From positions 634,727,217 through 634,791,216 of the forward strand of contig OX422211.1 of assembly GCA_949130495.1 (NCBI GenBank): a DNA stretch of 64,000 nt, read 5' to 3'. Numbering within the stretch: position 1 is the stretch's first letter; each line of letters begins with the position of its first letter. The position numbers were made by a program, and so were the translations under genes. Origin of the DNA: Sambucus nigra. Lineage: Eukaryota; Streptophyta; Magnoliopsida; Dipsacales; Adoxaceae. Shown here in pieces: positions 60,807 through 64,000 of this stretch. A model generated the notes under the pieces. It searched no databases. It saw only the letters and a program-made list of their open reading frames with translations, and was not told where the DNA came from.

Positions 60807-62600
60807 ATGGCTCTTAGACTAGATATTGGGTGGGAGCATGGAACTATTGTTGGTGGAAATAAGACGACGGTTGCTTGTAATTACTGTAACAAGACCGTTA
60901 AGGTCGTTAGTAGTGGTGTCATCAAATTGAAAGAACACTTGGCGGGAGTGCAAAGGAATGATGCTGAACCATTTGGTCATGTTTCTAGAGAGATAGCAAT
61001 TATGATGAAAAAAACTCATACAGTAACGAGCCCTTGAGTAGAGGAAGTAGAAACAAGTAGAGAATTTACGGGAGCAAACACAATACGATGCTGAAGATGA
61101 CACTGATAAAATGACGATGACATTAATGAAAATGATGTCATTGTTTAGAATTAACATAGTTCAAAGCTGCAATGAAAGAAAGTCGAAGAATGACAGGAGA
61201 ACAACATAGACGTTTCGTTTCTAGGTCAAGGCCATCCACTTTTGGGCTTAAGCGACCGCACGTGGCAAGATCGTGGTCATTGGAAGAGGGGGTTGAATTG
61301 CCTGCTAAAGGAATTGATTTTTTCATATTTAGGTTTGAGAAGTCTACTCAGAAATCGATGAAGTTTATGTTCTCTACGAACGGAGTGAAAAGGGAGGGGA
61401 AAGCCATTAGCAAGTTCTTTCATTTTAATGACATCCCATTTCATGCAACTGCTAGTGGTTCCGTGTATCAACATATGATTGATACAATTGATGAGATGGG
61501 TCAAGGGATTAAAGGCCCTACCGGTTATCAAATTGAAGGTGTGTACTTGGAAGAGGAGGTAGAAGAGGTGGTTGCTTACATATCAACTCTAAAGGATAAA
61601 TGAACTCACTAGTTGCACAATCATGTGTGACGGGTGGAGTTCAAGAACGAAGAAGCTTATCATTAATTTTATGATATACTGTGATCGCAAAATGGTATTT
61701 CAATCTTCAGTTGACACAACTAACAAAATCAAGTCGGCGAACATATTTTTTCCCTTGTGAATAAAGTTGTGGCAGACGCCGGTGAGGCTTACGTTGTATA
61801 TATTATCACTGATAATGAGTTTAAATTTAAGGCGACTGACGCATTATTAATAGAGACGAAGCAACACTTGTTTTGGTCACATTGTGCAACACATTGTCTT
61901 GACTTGATGCTTGAGAACATTGGGAAGATGAAGTCAACTAAGTCAGTATTGAACAATGCCAAATCAATTATCTTGTTCAGATATAATAGTTAAAAATTTG
62001 TAAATTTAATGAAGGAGTATGCAAAGGATAGGGAGTTGCTAAGACCGGACATTACGAGATTCGCCACAGAGTTTATTGCCCTTGAGAGGCTTATTCGCTA
62101 TCAGTTTGAACGTGAAACGGATATGCATCACACATGAAATTCATTCGTGATAGAACTCAGAGAGTTTCAACCACGAAAGTGTCTGATTTAATTCGGGAAG
62201 CGAGCTGTTGAAGTTGTTATGATTATGGAGCCCCCTAGTTTTATTTTTGAAGATCGTGGATCAAGATAAAATGCCTACACTCTCAGATCATTTACGAAGG
62301 GGTGGAGAAAACAAAATTGACGAGATTCCGTAGAATTGACCAGTATTTAAGCAGATATGATCCACAACGTCTTGATGATCAATTATGGGCAATGAATTTA
62401 ATGATGAATTACATATATAGCAGTGGGAGACATAGTGTTTCTGGGGGTGGGAGTGGCACCATTGCACAACTTTCAAGATCTACTAGTATTAGTACGTGTG
62501 GATACTATGATCCCCATAGAGACCATTTTGAATCTACTAGTTGTAGCACAACTGGTGGTGGTTATTATGATATAATCAAGAACGTATTATGGTGGATCTT
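60807..62600 (+). pseudogene. BED-finger/DUF659 hAT transposase relic
   Basis: 60807-61037 encodes a BED zinc finger (WEHGTIVGGNKTTVACNYC..IKLKEHLAG). 61172-61603 has a basic linker and the FHFNDIPFHATAS block; 61757-61993 has the DUF659 core (NKVVADAGEAYVVYIITDN, HCLDLMLENIGKMKS). 61994-62280 has TRFAT-type core remnants, and the 3' end is Ser/Gly-rich. Numerous stops and frame changes separate the blocks. No hAT dimerisation domain or terminal repeats were found. It is the right arm of an inverted pair. Confidence 0.75.
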
Positions 62601-63830
62601 CAACTGATAGTGTTGAGAAGGTACATAGGTTTGGATATTATCATCACGGAGGTTAGGCAGGAGATCGTCAGCCACAATTTTCAAATTATGGATCATCCAA
62701 CCAATCATTCCCAAGTCATTCCAACCCTTTGGAGAACATTATGGTTCATATTTTTTCCCTTACCCCGCTGGAGGAAATTACGTCTATCCACATCCGTATG
62801 ATCGATATCACAACTAGACAGGGAGATGAAAATGACGAAACATTGCAATCATTTCTATTTATCTTCAATGTAAGCTTATTTATTTATTTTTTAAATTAAG
62901 TTTTTATGTGTCATTAGATTGTTTATCAATATTAATATTAGTTTATTATGGAATATTGAATTTGACAAGTTCGTCGCGCTTCAGTATAAACAATTGTACA
63001 ATGCAATATATATTAAATGATGGTTTTGAGCGTATCTGATTGGTCCACATTATTATTTTTTTTAATAAAATTTTGTAGATTTTTTTTGGAATTTTTTGCG
63101 TTGATACCGCGACCGAGTTGAAAATCTGGTGTTCGATACCGAGACTTTGAACCATGTTTACCTCATTGTCATGTTATATAGGACCATACACAAATTTGGT
63201 ACCCGTAGGACCATACACAAATGTGGTACCCAAAGGATGTTTCTTGATAGTAAGGCACATTCATACAATTTGAGATATAACCATAAATATTTATAATTTT
63301 GTATTGATATATCTTTAAAAGCAAATAAGAGAAGTTGAACTTTGGATACATCAATTAAAATATCACAACTTTGTGCCAATATTGCAACTTTTATGAACGT
63401 TTTGCATATCCATGGTCACGCGTTTGACACTTATTTTCACTTGCCCAGAATACATAAGCTATGAAGTACATATGCAGGCGCGGGCTCATCAATTCAAAAA
63501 ATCTCAAAATGTAGGTTTCAGGTGCATTGGACATTAAAATAAAAATATGAAATATATTATATCATTCCCTAATTTAATTTCGTACAGTACAATGATTTTG
63601 AATCTTCAGCTCTTTCCTCGAGATAAATTAAAATTGTATTCCAATCAACGACTTTTCCCAATACTTTGTGCTAAATCTGTTTGCGGATACCTGCTCTGAA
63701 ATCTTGGACTGTAGAGAGAATTAAATCTATTCCCCTTAAATTGATCACCTTAATTTTGCAATCTTCTTACTTTTTCTGCCCTGCCCTATCTGCTTTTTTT
63801 TCTCATCCACAATACACTTCTATCAGATAC
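62601..63830. other. AT-rich DNA without recognised genes
   Basis: A 28-bp tandem pair (TAGGACCATACACAAAT..GGTACCC) is at about 63178-63233. Otherwise nothing could be supported. Confidence 0.45.
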
Positions 63831-64000
63831 CTGATGTCCTCTCACTGGCGTACCAACAGTCTTCGCACAAAGTTCTGGGGCTTCTGTTAACTTTTGCCAC
63901 CCATCTATTTGTTTGCCTTCTGCAATAATTAATGAAGAGCTGCTACCGTTGGAGTGTTTATAAATTTCAACACACACTCCTTTGGAATTTTTCTGACTCA
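63831..64000 (-). CDS. Possible exon of an unknown gene at the right edge
   Basis: The minus-strand frame is open from the window edge to 63831, followed by a good donor (CATCAG|GTATCTG) and then stops. The peptide has mixed composition (KGVCVEIYKHSNGSSSS, EGKQIDGWQKL) unlike random AT-rich frames. The EGK..GW pattern vaguely recalls a family of uncharacterised plant proteins, but I cannot name it. It could equally be a pseudogene fragment. Confidence 0.3.

Overview
This window comes from a nuclear plant chromosome, most likely a dicot. The evidence is Tat-clade Ty3/gypsy elements with two RNase H domains, a long solo LTR of chromovirus type, a Ty1/copia gag remnant, an Au-type SINE, plant hAT transposases, short AT-rich GT..AG introns, and one eukaryotic single-copy gene, DPH1. 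I cannot name the species. I saw no tRNA, rRNA, organellar or bacterial features.

Layout. 1-14259: Tat-type Ty3/gypsy copy A, cut by the window's left edge. Its gag-pol (1-6081) stays in one frame but carries 17 internal stops. Two minus-strand genes follow (DUF7745-like 7863->6628; plant-mobile-domain gene with three introns 10545->8456), then an exact 80-bp tandem array and an LTR (12495-14259). 12495-20414: copy B of the same element. It uses that same LTR as its 5' LTR and breaks off at the start of RNase H. 20414-25790: a decayed, intron-bearing gene related to plant transposase family PF03004, with a longer LTR of the A/B family (21878-23977) in its large intron. 25791-28036: AT-rich, with a possible copia LTR edge. 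28037-40513: complete Tat-type element C with 938/934-bp LTRs, 5-bp target duplication TGAAC, broken gag-pol, a 129-bp tandem array and a minus-strand gene with introns (39011->36614). 40819-44277: 3.46-kb solo LTR with target duplication AAATA. 45480-47881: minus-strand copia gag relic. 49217-50857: intact DPH1 with an unusual internal repeat. 54009-54106: truncated SINE. 55479-59190: complete hAT element with 8-bp target duplication, sitting in an older BED/DUF659 hAT relic that forms an inverted pair with another copy at 60807-62600. 63831-64000: possible exon at the right edge.

How it fits together. Nearly everything is nested transposons; DPH1 is the only intact gene I can name. The most interesting system is inside the two Tat-type elements. 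Both carry intron-containing genes in antisense orientation between pol and the 3' LTR. In A, the promoters of both antisense genes carry the same CCGATCGG palindromes that sit 15 bp upstream of the TATA box in the element's own LTR. This suggests that sense retroelement transcription and the antisense genes answer to one regulator. Antisense orientation also explains how introns persist: genomic RNA is sense, so these introns are not recognised and removed.
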